The notes under the pieces: model-generated
What the model saw: only the letters and a program-made list of their open reading frames with translations
The model's database searches: none
Told to the model about the DNA's origin: nothing
Shown: in pieces, positions 29,221-39,109 of the stretch
How positions within the stretch are numbered: position 1 is the stretch's first letter
Layout: each line of letters starts with the position of its first letter
Assembly (NCBI GenBank): GCA_910575565.1
Contig: CAJTFL010000001.1
Span: 62,001-126,000, forward strand
Length of the DNA stretch: 64,000 bases
Source of the DNA: Lachnospiraceae bacterium
GTDB taxonomy: Bacteria > Bacillota > Clostridia > Lachnospirales > Lachnospiraceae
Direction: 5' to 3'
Program-made: the position numbers and the translations under genes

Positions 29221-31719
29221 ATGATTGACCGATTTACGGCGAAAGCCCGTGAGGCCGTGTCTATTGCGGTAAACGTGGCGGAAACCTTAGGGCATAATTA
29301 CGTAGGGACGGAGCATCTTTTGATTGGGCTGCTCCATGAAGGATCCGGTGTGGCGGCCAAGGTGCTGGCGGAAAGCGGCGTCCGTGAGGAAAAGGTGATG
29401 GAGCTGGTAAGCCAGCTGATTTCGCCCAACAATGCGGTGGGCCTGGCGGAGGCGAATACCTATACCCCCAGCGCCAGCCGTGTGCTGGAAAACAGCTATA
29501 AGGAGGCGGTACGGTTCCGTGCTTCCTTAATCGGCACGGAGCATCTGCTGATTGCCCTGATTAAGGAAGGGGACTGCGTGGCTTCCAGGCTGTTGAATAC
29601 CTTGGGGATCAGCATCCAGAAGCTTTATATCGATCTTCTCTCGGCCATGGGGGAGGATGCCCCGGCGGGAGCCAGGGAGGAGCTTCAGCCAGGGCGCGCT
29701 GCCAGGGGAAGGGCAAGCACGCCTATGCTGGATAATTACAGCAGGGATTTGACTGTGCTTGCCAGGGAAGGCAAGCTGGATCCGGTGATTGGCCGGGAGG
29801 CGGAGATTAAGCGGGTGATCCAGATTTTAAGCCGGAGGACGAAGAATAATCCTTGCCTTATCGGTGAGCCGGGAGTGGGGAAGACCGCCGTGGTAGAAGG
29901 GCTGGCTCAGATGATTGTTTCCGGCAATGTGCCGGAAACCGTGGGGAAAAAGCGGGTAGTGACGCTGGATCTGTCCGGCATGGTGGCCGGGTCTAAGTAC
30001 CGGGGCGAGTTTGAGGAACGGATTAAGCGGGTATTGGCCGAGGTGATGTCCGACGGGCAGGTGCTTTTGTTCATTGATGAGATCCATACCATCATCGGCG
30101 CGGGGGGCGCGGAGGGGGCTATTGACGCTTCCAATATTTTGAAGCCTTCCCTGGCCCGGGGGGAGATCCAGCTGATTGGAGCCACGACGATAGAGGAGTA
30201 CCGGAAATACATCGAAAAGGATGCGGCTTTAGAGCGGCGGTTCCAGCCGGTGACGGTGGAGGAGCCGGGGCAGGAGGAAACCATTGCCATCTTAAATGGG
30301 CTTAAGGGGAGGTACGAGGAGCACCATAAAGTAATCATCACCGATGACGCCTTAAAGGCGGCGGTGAAGCTGTCTGCGCGGTACATTAACGACCGCTTCC
30401 TGCCGGATAAGGCCATTGACTTAGTGGATGAGGCCTCTTCCAAGGTTCGGCTGGCCAGTTTCGTGGAGCCGGAGGAGATCAAAGGGTTAGAAAAGGAAAT
30501 TGAAGCCCTGGAAGCCCAGAAGGAAGCCGCGGTAAAGGCGGAGGCTTACGAGAAGGCCGGGGAGATTAAGAAGAAGCAGCAGAAAAGGCGGGATAAGATC
30601 GACAGGATCCGCACCAAATGGGAGAAGGAAAAGCATACCCGCAGGCTGGTGGTAGGAGAAAACGAGATTGCGGATGTGGTGTCCGGATGGACGAAGATTC
30701 CGGTGAAGAAGCTGGAGGAGGAAGAGTCGGAAAGGCTGCGGAAGTTAGAGGCTATCCTCCATGAGCGGGTGGTAGGCCAGGAAGAGGCGGTGAGCGCCGT
30801 GGCCAAGGCCATCCGCCGCGGCCGGGTAGGATTAAAGGATCCGAAGCGGCCTATCGGTTCCTTCCTGTTTTTAGGGCCTACGGGCGTGGGGAAGACGGAG
30901 CTTTCCAAGGCGCTGGCAGAGGCGATGTTTGGCACGGAATCTGCCTTGATCCGGGTAGATATGTCCGAGTATATGGAAAAGCACAGCGTTTCGAAAATGA
31001 TCGGCTCGCCTCCGGGGTACGTGGGCTACGACGAGGGCGGGCAGCTTAGTGAGAAGGTGCGCAGGAACCCTTATTCCGTCATTTTATTTGACGAGGTGGA
31101 AAAGGCTCACCCGGATGTGTTCAATATCCTTCTTCAGGTCTTGGACGACGGCCATATTACCGATGCCCAGGGCAGGAAGATTGACTTTAAAAATACGGTG
31201 CTGATTATGACCTCCAATGCGGGAGCCGAGAACATTATTTCCCCAAAGCGCCTGGGGTTTGCGTCAGCCAGCGATGAGAAGGCCAATTACAGCTTTATGA
31301 AGGAGCGGGTGATGGGCGAGGTGAAAAAGCTGTTTAAGCCGGAGTTTTTAAACCGGATTGACGATATTATCGTATTCCACCAGCTGAATAAGGAGCATAT
31401 GAAGAGCATTGCCGCCATTATGCTGAAGGGGATCTTAAAGCGGACAAAGGAGCAGATGGCTCTTTCCCTGGAAATCACGCCGGAGGCTGCGGAGCTTTTG
31501 ATTGAGAAGGGCTATGATGACAAATACGGCGCAAGGCCCTTAAGGAGGACGATCCAGAATATGCTTGAGGATAAGCTGGCGGAGGGAATCCTGGACGGGG
31601 CGATAAAGGGCGGGGACGGCGTATTGGTAGGCGCGTCGGAAAAAGGCCTTGTGTTTACCGTGCAGAAGGAAAAGGAGAAAAATGCCCTTAGAGAGAAGGC
31701 ACAGCCGGTTCCTGTTTGA
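29221..31719 (+). CDS. clpC: Clp protease ATP-binding subunit ClpC
   Basis: 832 residues. It unfolds proteins for ClpP. N-terminal double Clp-N repeat (about 1-145), first AAA+ module with GEPGVGKT, a middle coiled coil with a UVR-like motif (about 415-460), second AAA+ module with GPTGVGKT and [12 protein letters not shown], and a C-terminal D2-small domain. AGGAGG precedes the ATG. The operon order matches the classical Firmicutes clpC operon except for the first gene. Confidence 0.97.
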   Translation: MIDRFTAKAREAVSIAVNVAETLGHNYVGTEHLLIGLLHEGSGVAAKVLAESGVREEKVMELVSQLISPNNAVGLAEANTYTPSASRVLENSYKEAVRFRASLIGTEHLLIALIKEGDCVASRLLNTLGISIQKLYIDLLSAMGEDAPAGAREELQPGRAARGRASTPMLDNYSRDLTVLAREGKLDPVIGREAEIKRVIQILSRRTKNNPCLIGEPGVGKTAVVEGLAQMIVSGNVPETVGKKRVVTLDLSGMVAGSKYRGEFEERIKRVLAEVMSDGQVLLFIDEIHTIIGAGGAEGAIDASNILKPSLARGEIQLIGATTIEEYRKYIEKDAALERRFQPVTVEEPGQEETIAILNGLKGRYEEHHKVIITDDALKAAVKLSARYINDRFLPDKAIDLVDEASSKVRLASFVEPEEIKGLEKEIEALEAQKEAAVKAEAYEKAGEIKKKQQKRRDKIDRIRTKWEKEKHTRRLVVGENEIADVVSGWTKIPVKKLEEEESERLRKLEAILHERVVGQEEAVSAVAKAIRRGRVGLKDPKRPIGSFLFLGPTGVGKTELSKALAEAMFGTESALIRVDMSEYMEKHSVSKMIGSPPGYVGYDEGGQLSEKVRRNPYSVILFDEVEKAHPDVFNILLQVLDDGHITDAQGRKIDFKNTVLIMTSNAGAENIISPKRLGFASASDEKANYSFMKERVMGEVKKLFKPEFLNRIDDIIVFHQLNKEHMKSIAAIMLKGILKRTKEQMALSLEITPEAAELLIEKGYDDKYGARPLRRTIQNMLEDKLAEGILDGAIKGGDGVLVGASEKGLVFTVQKEKEKNALREKAQPVPV

Positions 31720-31907
31720 TTTTTTGTGCTGGCACAGGATGATGATGCCCGGGTTAAAGGTTCTTTAGGTTCTGGCAGCATAGGATAAAACTATTTTAAA
31801 TATACTCTAGCCATTTTTCGGAAATTCGTGTATAATCAAGTTGCGATGAACCCTTTAAAAGGGGAAGTGACAAAGAGGATTAGTAAATATACTAGGAGGG
31901 CAAAGGG

Positions 31908-32324
31908 ATGCCAGGAATCGAATCGTTAATTCGGGTTGAGCAGGATGAAACCATCAGTTTCGGGAACTATTCTCTGAATGAAAAGTCAAAGAAACAGGAC
32001 TTTGAGCATCAAGGCGATCTGTATAAGGTAAAGACCTTCTATGAGATTACAAAGCTGGAACGAAACGGTATGTTTGTCTACGAGTCTGTTCCGGGAACCA
32101 CAGTATCTAATTTTACGGAGACGGACGAAGGGATTATCTGTCGTCTGGAGGGTTATAAGGCATCTCAGGTTACGGTACAGCTGGAGGAGAACACCGCCTA
32201 TAAGATTTACGAGGATGGGGAGGTAACTGGCGAGATTACCACCAACATCAGCGGCAAGCTGGGGATCAATATTGACTTGGAAGACGGCAGGCCGGTAGAG
32301 CTGCAGATTTTAAAGGTGGTGTAA
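31908..32324 (+). CDS. Conserved small protein of unknown function
   Basis: 138 residues, no signal peptide or membrane segment. The sequence is beta-rich with SFGNYSLNEKSK and VKTFYEITKLERNGMFVYES. From memory, related Lachnospiraceae proteins are sometimes labelled 'endosialidase', a label I do not trust for function. CTAGGAGGGC supports the start, and TATAAT at 31831-31836 may be the -10 box of its promoter. A terminator follows at 32337. Confidence 0.7.
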   Translation: MPGIESLIRVEQDETISFGNYSLNEKSKKQDFEHQGDLYKVKTFYEITKLERNGMFVYESVPGTTVSNFTETDEGIICRLEGYKASQVTVQLEENTAYKIYEDGEVTGEITTNISGKLGINIDLEDGRPVELQILKVV

Positions 32325-32335
32325 CAGGAGGAAAA

Positions 32336-32372
32336 TGCGGACCGATTCATTTGAGGTCCGCGTTTTTCGTTA
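32336..32372 (+). terminator. Terminator before radA
   Basis: GCGGACC and GGTCCGC pair around ATTCATTTGA and are followed by GTTTTTC. This hairpin occupies the start of the longer radA-frame opening at 32335, which supports the later radA start. Confidence 0.75.
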
Positions 32373-32448
32373 TATGCCTGGGCGCGCCAAATCAATAGAG
32401 ATAAAAGCGTGTTTGAAAATTGTTCTAAGGGGAAGGAAAGGAAACGGC

Positions 32449-33834
32449 ATGGCGAAGGCGAAGGCAACGGTGTTTTTCTGCAAAGAGTGCGGTTATGAGA
32501 GCAGCAAATGGATGGGGCAGTGCCCCGGCTGCAGGCAGTGGAATACGATGGTGGAGGAACCGGCGGCAAAGCCCGGGGCGTCGCAAAAGATGCCTGGCCG
32601 CAGCCTGCGGTGGCCTAACCGGGGGAAGGAAGGGACGCCCCTTCTGCTGTCTGAGATTTCGGCAGATGAACAGGAGCGGATGGAGACAGGGTTTGGGGAG
32701 CTTGACCGGGTGCTGGGGGGCGGCATTGTGCCAGGTTCCCTGGTTCTAGTGGGCGGCGATCCGGGCATCGGGAAATCCACCTTGCTTTTGCAGGTATGCC
32801 GCAATTTAGCGGCTCGGGGAAAGCAGATTCTTTACATATCCGGGGAGGAATCCCTTAAGCAGATTAAGCTTAGAGCTAACCGTATCGGCGAAGTTGAGGG
32901 AGAGCTGCGGTTTCTGTGCGAAACGAATTTGGAGCAGATACAGGAAGTGATTGAGGAGAGGAAGCCGGAGGTGGTGGTGGTTGACTCCATCCAGACCATG
33001 TTCCGGGAGGATATCAGCTCGGCTCCGGGAAGCGTCAGCCAGGTGCGGGAATCCACAAGCGTGCTGATGCAGCTGGCCAAAGGCCTTGGGATCGCCGTTT
33101 TTATCGTGGGCCATGTGACCAAGGAAGGCGTGGTGGCAGGCCCCAGGGTGTTAGAGCATATGGTGGATACGGTGCTGTACTTCGAGGGGGAGCGGACGGC
33201 TGCCTACCGGCTTTTGCGGGGAGTGAAAAACCGGTTCGGCTCCACCAATGAGATCGGCGTCTTTGAGATGCTGGAGGAGGGCTTAAGCGAGGTAAAGAAC
33301 CCGTCGGAATTCCTCCTAAGCGGAAGGCCTAAGGATGCTTCCGGGGCCGTGGTGGCCTGCCTGATGGAGGGAACCCGCCCCATCCTGTTAGAGATCCAGG
33401 CGCTGATTACCGAGTCTAACTTCGGCATGGCCCGGAGGACAGCGGCAGGAGCGGATTATAACCGGGTGAACCTTTTGATGGCAGTGCTGGAAAAACGGTG
33501 CAGATACGATCTAGGCCGGTTTGATGCTTATGTCAATGTGGCAGGCGGGCTTAGGATGAGCGAGCCGGCCATGGATTTAGGGCTGGTGATAGCCATTATT
33601 TCCAGCTATAAGGACAGGCCGGTGGATCCGGCTATGGTGATTTTCGGCGAGGTTGGGCTGGCCGGGGAGGTGCGTGCCGTGTCCATGTCCGAGCAGAGGG
33701 TTTATGAGGCGAAGAAGCTGGGCTTTACTACGTGTATTCTGCCTAAGCTTTGTCTGGGGAAGCTAAAGCCGGTGGAGGGGATCCGCCTTATCGGGGTTTC
33801 CAATGTAAAGGAAGCCATCAGCGCGGTGTGGTAG
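32449..33834 (+). CDS. radA: DNA repair protein RadA
   Basis: 461 residues from ATG 32449 (GGAAAGGA upstream). Order: N-terminal zinc finger (CKECG...CPGC), RecA-like ATPase with Walker A GDPGIGKST, the RadA-specific KNRFGSTNEIGVFEM block, and a C-terminal Lon-protease-like domain (about 290-461). RadA promotes branch migration in recombination. Single gene between terminator and ABC cluster. Confidence 0.96.
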   Translation: MAKAKATVFFCKECGYESSKWMGQCPGCRQWNTMVEEPAAKPGASQKMPGRSLRWPNRGKEGTPLLLSEISADEQERMETGFGELDRVLGGGIVPGSLVLVGGDPGIGKSTLLLQVCRNLAARGKQILYISGEESLKQIKLRANRIGEVEGELRFLCETNLEQIQEVIEERKPEVVVVDSIQTMFREDISSAPGSVSQVRESTSVLMQLAKGLGIAVFIVGHVTKEGVVAGPRVLEHMVDTVLYFEGERTAAYRLLRGVKNRFGSTNEIGVFEMLEEGLSEVKNPSEFLLSGRPKDASGAVVACLMEGTRPILLEIQALITESNFGMARRTAAGADYNRVNLLMAVLEKRCRYDLGRFDAYVNVAGGLRMSEPAMDLGLVIAIISSYKDRPVDPAMVIFGEVGLAGEVRAVSMSEQRVYEAKKLGFTTCILPKLCLGKLKPVEGIRLIGVSNVKEAISAVW

Positions 33835-33972
33835 TGTAAGGAATAATTAATGAAGCTTAAGAAAAAAATTATCACCCTAAAGGGGGAGTTATGGTAAAAT
33901 TTCTTTAGGCAAGCACGAAGTACACCAGGGATTATTTTCGCAGGCCATGGTTCTGGGTCTGCGTCAGTCTTT

Positions 33973-34009
33973 GGCAGGAAAGCAGGAAGGCAGGAAGGCA
34001 GGAAGGCAG
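33973..34009 (+). repeat. 8-bp microsatellite at the ABC gene ribosome site
   Basis: About 4.6 copies of GGCAGGAA (second copy AGCAGGAA) directly before the double ATG at 34013. The repeat itself supplies the AGGAAGG ribosome site. Confidence 0.85.
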
Positions 34010-34012
34010 CGC

Positions 34013-34756
34013 ATGATGGAAAATCCTCCAGTGATCATCCGGGTGAAAAACCTTTATAAAATCTATAAAGTAGGTGAAACGAGAGTCCGCGCTTTAAACG
34101 GCGTGGATTTTAACCTGTACAAGGGCGAATTCTGTGCTATCGTGGGGACTTCAGGATCGGGGAAATCTACCTTGCTGAATATGCTTGCAGGCTTGGAGAA
34201 GCCGACGAAGGGCGAGATTGAGATTGCCGGGAAGCATATCGAGCATCTTTCGGAAAAAGAGCTGGTGGCTTTCCGGCGGGAGAAAGTGGGCTTTATTTTC
34301 CAGTCCTATAATCTGCTCAATACCATGAATGCCATTGAAAATGTGGCCCTTCCCTTATCCTTTCGGGGGATGAAGCGTGCAGATCGGCTGGCACGGGCGA
34401 AAAAATATATGGATCTGGTGGGTGTGGGGGAGCAGGCCAGGCATATGCCCAACCAGATGTCCGGCGGCCAGCAGCAGCGGGTGGGGATTGCCAGGGCCTT
34501 GGCGGTGAATCCACAGATTATTTTTGCAGACGAGCCTACGGGCAACTTAGATTCCAGGACGACCATGGAAGTGCTGAAGCTGATGCAGAAGATCGTAAGG
34601 GAGAGGAATCAGACCTTGGTTATGGTTACGCATGATAACCAGCTGGCTTCTTATGCGGATCGGAGGATCCGGATTATTGACGGAAAAATTGTCAGCATTG
34701 AGGAAGGAGCCGTGGAGATTGACAAACGGCAGCAGGAAGAAGAGCAGGGGGTATAG
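34013..34756 (+). CDS. ABC transporter ATP-binding protein (MacB/LolD type)
   Basis: About 247 residues from ATG 34013 or 34016. Walker A GTSGSGKST, signature LSGGQ-equivalent MSGGQQQRVGIARAL, Walker B IIFADEPTGNLD and H-loop MVTHD are intact. The MacB/LolD class powers mechanotransmission or lipoprotein/peptide export rather than classical import. Its partners follow at once: an exported-domain protein 4 bp later and an FtsX-like permease. A frame open to 33947 would translate the microsatellite and is less likely. Confidence 0.93.
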   Translation: MMENPPVIIRVKNLYKIYKVGETRVRALNGVDFNLYKGEFCAIVGTSGSGKSTLLNMLAGLEKPTKGEIEIAGKHIEHLSEKELVAFRREKVGFIFQSYNLLNTMNAIENVALPLSFRGMKRADRLARAKKYMDLVGVGEQARHMPNQMSGGQQQRVGIARALAVNPQIIFADEPTGNLDSRTTMEVLKLMQKIVRERNQTLVMVTHDNQLASYADRRIRIIDGKIVSIEEGAVEIDKRQQEEEQGV

Positions 34757-34760
34757 GAAG

Positions 34761-36725
34761 ATGGACATACGAGGTACAATAAAGCGGGTTTGCGCAGGAT
34801 TGCTTGCGTTTGCGGTGCTCTGCGCCCTGCCCTTTTTTGGCGTAAAGGCCAAGGCGGCTTATGAGAATGTGCTGGATGGGCGCTTATACAGCAATGATTT
34901 TCTGGTGATTAAGAAAGACCCTTCCGGCAAGGTGGGGAAGGTAATGAGCATACCAGTAACGATCAAAGCGCCTTTTGATATGGAGGATGTATGGATCGGG
35001 CTTTCCCAGGATGTGGATGCCTTCTATGTGATGCCGGCAGACGGGGGAGAGGAGGCGGGGCTCCAGAATAATTTCCCTTTCGAGATCAGTGAATCCACGT
35101 TTGAGCCTAGGAAAATCGGGAATTTAAGGGAAGGAAGCTCGAAGACCGTTACCTTGTCCGCCAGGGTGCGCCGGGACATGAAGGAAGGGTACTACTGTAT
35201 CCCCATAGCCATCTACCAGGGAGGCAAGGATGGCTCAGAGGAAACGGATTTCATGAATATCTGGATTGCTTCCGCTTCTTCCAGCTCAGATTCGGAAACC
35301 ACCGACGACGGGACGGAGGAGATTGTCTTTGCCCTGGGGGAAAACCAGGCCACGCCTTACGGGGTTTACCCGGAAGTGATGGAATTTGGGATTAACCTGC
35401 GCAATAAAAGCCGTATGCCTGCCTACGACGTTACCGTCAGCATGGTATTAAGCAAAAGTGACGATGAATTCCCCTTTATGATTAACGACGGAAATTATGA
35501 CCGGTATTTTGATGTGATTGAGCCTGGGCAGACGGTGCAGCTATTTTACAGCATGGCTATCCGCAAGGAAAGCTATAGCGGCTTTTACCCTCTTAAGTTT
35601 GCCATCACTTACCGGGAAAGCTTAGACGGGGATAAGAAGGTGTCGGAAGGCCCCGGCGCGTTCCAGAATTCCTCCACCGGGGAGACGGCCAGCACCGATA
35701 CCACCATCCAGACCAAGGATTATGAGTTTTACGTCCATATCGCCAGCAAGGAGAAGGAGACGGAGGAAGAGCGGGGAGAATTTAATGAAAATGACCGCAC
35801 AAAGGCCAGGATCATTGTAGACGGCTTCCGCACGGAGCCGGAAAAGATTATGGCTGGGGAAGAGTTCGACCTGATCCTGACGATGAAAAACGCGTCCAAT
35901 GAGGTTTCCGCCAGCAATATTTTATTTACCCTGGAACCAGAAAAGGTGGAGAATGCTTCTGTGTTTTCCACGGAGTCCGGCTCATCCTCAGTGGTGGTCA
36001 ATTCCCTGGGGGCAGGGGCTACCACGGAGCTTCGGATGCGGTTTGTGTCAAAGGCGGGGATTGACCAGCGTTCCTACACCATTACCATAAAAGAAAAGTA
36101 TGACAGCCCGGAATTTAAAAACGCGGAAGAAAGCGTTACCGTGGATGTTCCTATCTATCAGCAGTCCCGCTTCAGCACAAGCACGTTTGAAGTGATGCCG
36201 GAGTCCATCGAGGTGGGCGGCGAGACGAATATCATGTTTGGGATCAATAACACGGGCCGGGTGCAGCTTTACAATGTAAATGTGCGCTTTGAGGCGGATT
36301 CCATCAAGACGAATGAGGCGTATGTGGGGAATATTAAGCCGGGAGAAACCGGAAATGTGGATGTGATGATTACGGGGGAAGCGCCTACCCAGGATGAGGG
36401 GAAGATTAAGGCGATCATTTCCTATGAGGATGAAAACGGGGAGGTGACGGAGACGGAAAAAGAGCTGTCTCTGTTCGTGTCCGAACCGATGATGGATGAG
36501 GACTGGATGATGGAGGGCATGGATGATTCTTCCGGCATGGAAGCCGAGGCTCCCACGGGCCTTATGGGCTGGCTGGCCGATCCCATAAAGAAGAAGATTT
36601 TAATCGGCGGGGCTGCAGGGGCGGCTATCCTGCTTATTGCCGGGGGCAGCGTTTTCGTGAAGTACCGAAAGAGAAAGAAGCGACAGAAGGAAGAGGAAGA
36701 GGGCATCGACGATGAAATTTCATGA
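34761..36725 (+). CDS. Exported NEW3/CARDB-like domain protein with C-terminal anchor
   Basis: 654 residues from ATG 34761 (TAGGAAG upstream). A signal peptide (about 1-33, ending VKAKA) leads into at least three beta-rich Ig-like domains of the COG1361/NEW3 sort, seen as repeated segments near residues 50-160, 195-300 and 370-590. A single membrane helix (KKILIGGAAGAAILLIAGGSV) and a basic then acidic tail end the protein. It overlaps the next gene by 14 bp, so it is very probably the extracytoplasmic partner of this ABC system. Confidence 0.82.
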   Translation: MDIRGTIKRVCAGLLAFAVLCALPFFGVKAKAAYENVLDGRLYSNDFLVIKKDPSGKVGKVMSIPVTIKAPFDMEDVWIGLSQDVDAFYVMPADGGEEAGLQNNFPFEISESTFEPRKIGNLREGSSKTVTLSARVRRDMKEGYYCIPIAIYQGGKDGSEETDFMNIWIASASSSSDSETTDDGTEEIVFALGENQATPYGVYPEVMEFGINLRNKSRMPAYDVTVSMVLSKSDDEFPFMINDGNYDRYFDVIEPGQTVQLFYSMAIRKESYSGFYPLKFAITYRESLDGDKKVSEGPGAFQNSSTGETASTDTTIQTKDYEFYVHIASKEKETEEERGEFNENDRTKARIIVDGFRTEPEKIMAGEEFDLILTMKNASNEVSASNILFTLEPEKVENASVFSTESGSSSVVVNSLGAGATTELRMRFVSKAGIDQRSYTITIKEKYDSPEFKNAEESVTVDVPIYQQSRFSTSTFEVMPESIEVGGETNIMFGINNTGRVQLYNVNVRFEADSIKTNEAYVGNIKPGETGNVDVMITGEAPTQDEGKIKAIISYEDENGEVTETEKELSLFVSEPMMDEDWMMEGMDDSSGMEAEAPTGLMGWLADPIKKKILIGGAAGAAILLIAGGSVFVKYRKRKKRQKEEEEGIDDEIS

Positions 36726-38061
36726 CCTGCTGATCATGAGCATCAATAACCTGCGGCGGCGGAAGCTGCGCACCGTCCTTACGGTTTTAGGCGTGGTGAT
36801 TGGCACGGCTTCCATCGTGGTCATGGTGTCTTTGGGGATCGGGCTGAATGAGCTGACCACGGAGCAGATTGCCTCTTATGGAAGCTTGACCACCGTGGAG
36901 GTGTCTTCCGAATCCCGGTGGAATTATGACAGCTCCGATACGAAAACAGAGCCGAATTATATTACGGATGACGTGATAAAGATCCTTGGCCGCCTTCCTC
37001 ACGTAAAGGGAGTGTCGCCGGTGCTTTCGGTAAGCGTGATGATCAGCCAGGGGGCTTACCAGGCTTATGCGGAGCTTTATGGGGTGAATGAGGAATTTAT
37101 GCGGGAGATTCCTATCGGTGAAGGAAAGCTTCCCGATCCCAAAGAACAGGAGATCCGGATGGTGGTGGGGAACATGGTTCCCACCCAGTTTTACCATTCA
37201 AAGACCGGCACGGGTTACTGGGATTTAGGGGAATCCCCGGTGGATTTTACCAAGCCTATGTATGTGATTTACGACACGGACGCTTATTATTCCTCCCAGT
37301 GGAGCTCTGAGGAGGGGACGGCGGTTAAGCCGCCGAAAAAATATATGACGGAAACGGCGGCTATGGTGGAAGGCGGGCTGGAGGACTGGAATAATTACAG
37401 CTATGATATCTACGTGGATATCCGCCTTTTGGAGGAGCAGCTAAGGCGGATTTTTAAGAAAAAGCCTATCCCAGGCCAGCCTACCAATAAAAAGGGCAAG
37501 GCGCTGCCTTACCTGGTTTACGATTCCGCCCGGGTCTTTGTGGAGGATATGGAGGATGTAGCCGAGGTGCAGAAGGCGATTACCGACCTAGGCTACGAGG
37601 CCAGGAGCAATATGGAGTGGCTGGAGCAGTCCAGGCAGCAGTCCCAGATGGTTCAGGCGGTGTTAGGCGGAATCGGGGCGGTGTCCCTGTTCGTGGCGGC
37701 CATTGGCATTGCCAACACCATGATGATGTCCATTTACGAGCGGACGAAGGAGATCGGCGTGATGAAGGTGCTGGGCTGCGATATGGGCAATATCCGGGAT
37801 ATGTTCCTTTTGGAATCCGGGTTTATCGGCTTTATGGGCGGCGTTGTGGGGATTGGCTTAAGCTTCCTTATTTCCATGGCGGTGAACCGGTTCGTGGGCG
37901 GCGAGGCTCTCACCGGGATAGCCGGGGATCTGTCCAGGATCCCCATGTGGCTTAACCTGGCGGCCTTAGGGTTTGCCATTTTCGTCGGCATGGCGGCAGG
38001 CTTCCTTCCGGCCACCAGGGCCATGAAGCTAAGCCCCCTTGCGGCTATCCGGAATGAATAA
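36712..38061 (+). CDS. FtsX-like ABC permease (MacB family)
   Basis: 449 residues. An N-terminal membrane helix (about 17-40, LRTVLTVLGVVIGTASIVVM) is followed by a large periplasmic-type domain (about 45-305) and three C-terminal helices with the FtsX motif YERTKEIGVMKVLGCDMGNI. Works with the ATPase at 34013. Translationally coupled to the exported-domain gene. The substrate is unknown. Confidence 0.93.
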   Translation: MKFHDLLIMSINNLRRRKLRTVLTVLGVVIGTASIVVMVSLGIGLNELTTEQIASYGSLTTVEVSSESRWNYDSSDTKTEPNYITDDVIKILGRLPHVKGVSPVLSVSVMISQGAYQAYAELYGVNEEFMREIPIGEGKLPDPKEQEIRMVVGNMVPTQFYHSKTGTGYWDLGESPVDFTKPMYVIYDTDAYYSSQWSSEEGTAVKPPKKYMTETAAMVEGGLEDWNNYSYDIYVDIRLLEEQLRRIFKKKPIPGQPTNKKGKALPYLVYDSARVFVEDMEDVAEVQKAITDLGYEARSNMEWLEQSRQQSQMVQAVLGGIGAVSLFVAAIGIANTMMMSIYERTKEIGVMKVLGCDMGNIRDMFLLESGFIGFMGGVVGIGLSFLISMAVNRFVGGEALTGIAGDLSRIPMWLNLAALGFAIFVGMAAGFLPATRAMKLSPLAAIRNE

Positions 38062-38152
38062 GGGGCGGGATGAGGAGTCAGCACCGCTTTCATCTTTACG
38101 GCTTAGAAGCAGGGGACTTCCTTGACCAGTTAAAGCACAGCAAAAATAGGGC

Positions 38153-38181
38153 TTGCGGTTTTGGCAAGAATCCTTTATGAT
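38153..38181 (+). promoter_or_regulatory. Promoter of the ZTP riboswitch transcript
   Basis: TTGCGG at 38153-38158, a 17-bp spacer and TATGAT at 38176-38181, about ten bases before the aptamer. Confidence 0.7.
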
Positions 38182-38189
38182 AGGATTGT

Positions 38190-38296
38190 AGGACGTGCAA
38201 CTGGCGGATTGTGGAGTTTACCACAGGGAGCACGTACAGTTTTTGGCCGGCCGCCTGGGCACATTGTGGTTTGTATGTCCAGGCGGTCTTTGTTTG
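38190..38296 (+). ncRNA. ZTP (pfl) riboswitch with overlapping terminator
   Basis: ACGTGC (38193-38198) pairs with GCACGT (38230-38235) and encloses CTGGCGG and the GTGG/CCAC hairpin with GGGAG. The conserved GCCGCCTGGGCA of the pfl motif lies at 38250-38261. The same CCGCCTGG pairs with CCAGGCGG (38279-38286) ahead of a T-rich run, so aptamer and terminator exclude each other. ZTP or ZMP binding should turn transcription on. The downstream genes use AICAR (ZMP), the expected target. Confidence 0.95.
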
Positions 38297-38375
38297 TATT
38301 CGTAACTGTTCAGTACCCTCACAGTTACCTGTATCCATGGAATCACGTACATTACACAGAGAAAGGGGAATTACC

Positions 38376-39086
38376 ATGCAGATGCTTTCGTTAGCAGAAG
38401 AGTTAAAATCCAATGAATATCCGGGGAGGGGGATCATCATCGGGAAATCGGAGGATGGTTTGCGGGCGGTTTCCGCTTATTTTATTATGGGGCGCAGCGA
38501 GAACAGCCGGAACCGCATATTTGTGGAGGAGGGGGAAGGGATCCGCACCCAGGCCTTTGATCCGTCGAAGCTAACGGATCCCAGCCTGATTATCTACGCT
38601 CCGGTTCGCGTCCTGGGGAATAAAACGATCATTACCAATGGGGATCAGACAGATACCATCTATGAGGGGATGGATAAGCAGATGACCTTTGAGCAGTCCT
38701 TAAGATTCCGCGAATTTGAGCCGGATGCCCCCAACTATACTCCCAGGATTTCCGGGGTTATGCATATTGAGAACGGGAAATATAATTACGCCATGTCCAT
38801 TTTAAAAAGCGGCGACGGCAGCCCGGAAGGCTGTTTCCGGTATACCTTTGCCTACGAAAACCCGGCGGCAGGGGAAGGGCGCTTTATCCATACGTATATG
38901 CATGACGGAAATCCCCTCCCCAGCTTTGAGGGGGAGCCGAAGCGGGTGAGCATCTCCGGGGACATTGACGAATTCACCGGCATGGTGTGGGAAAATTTAA
39001 ATTCCGACAATAAAGTATCCTTATTTGTCCGGTTTATCGATATCAAAACCGGGAAATACGGAACCAGGATTGTAAACAAACATTAA
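38376..39086 (+). CDS. purO: IMP cyclohydrolase, PurO-like
   Basis: 236 residues from ATG 38376 (AAAGGGGAA upstream; the frame opens earlier inside the riboswitch). It resembles the archaeal-type IMP cyclohydrolase family: NEYPGRGIIIGKSEDG near the N-terminus, FIMGRSENSRNRIF, and an NTN-hydrolase-like layout. It closes FAICAR to IMP. Next to the AICAR transformylase gene it replaces the C-terminal/N-terminal halves of the usual fused PurH. Regulated by the ZTP riboswitch. Confidence 0.85.
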   Translation: MQMLSLAEELKSNEYPGRGIIIGKSEDGLRAVSAYFIMGRSENSRNRIFVEEGEGIRTQAFDPSKLTDPSLIIYAPVRVLGNKTIITNGDQTDTIYEGMDKQMTFEQSLRFREFEPDAPNYTPRISGVMHIENGKYNYAMSILKSGDGSPEGCFRYTFAYENPAAGEGRFIHTYMHDGNPLPSFEGEPKRVSISGDIDEFTGMVWENLNSDNKVSLFVRFIDIKTGKYGTRIVNKH

Positions 39087-39109
39087 ACGCGCACAGAACG
39101 GAGGAAAAG

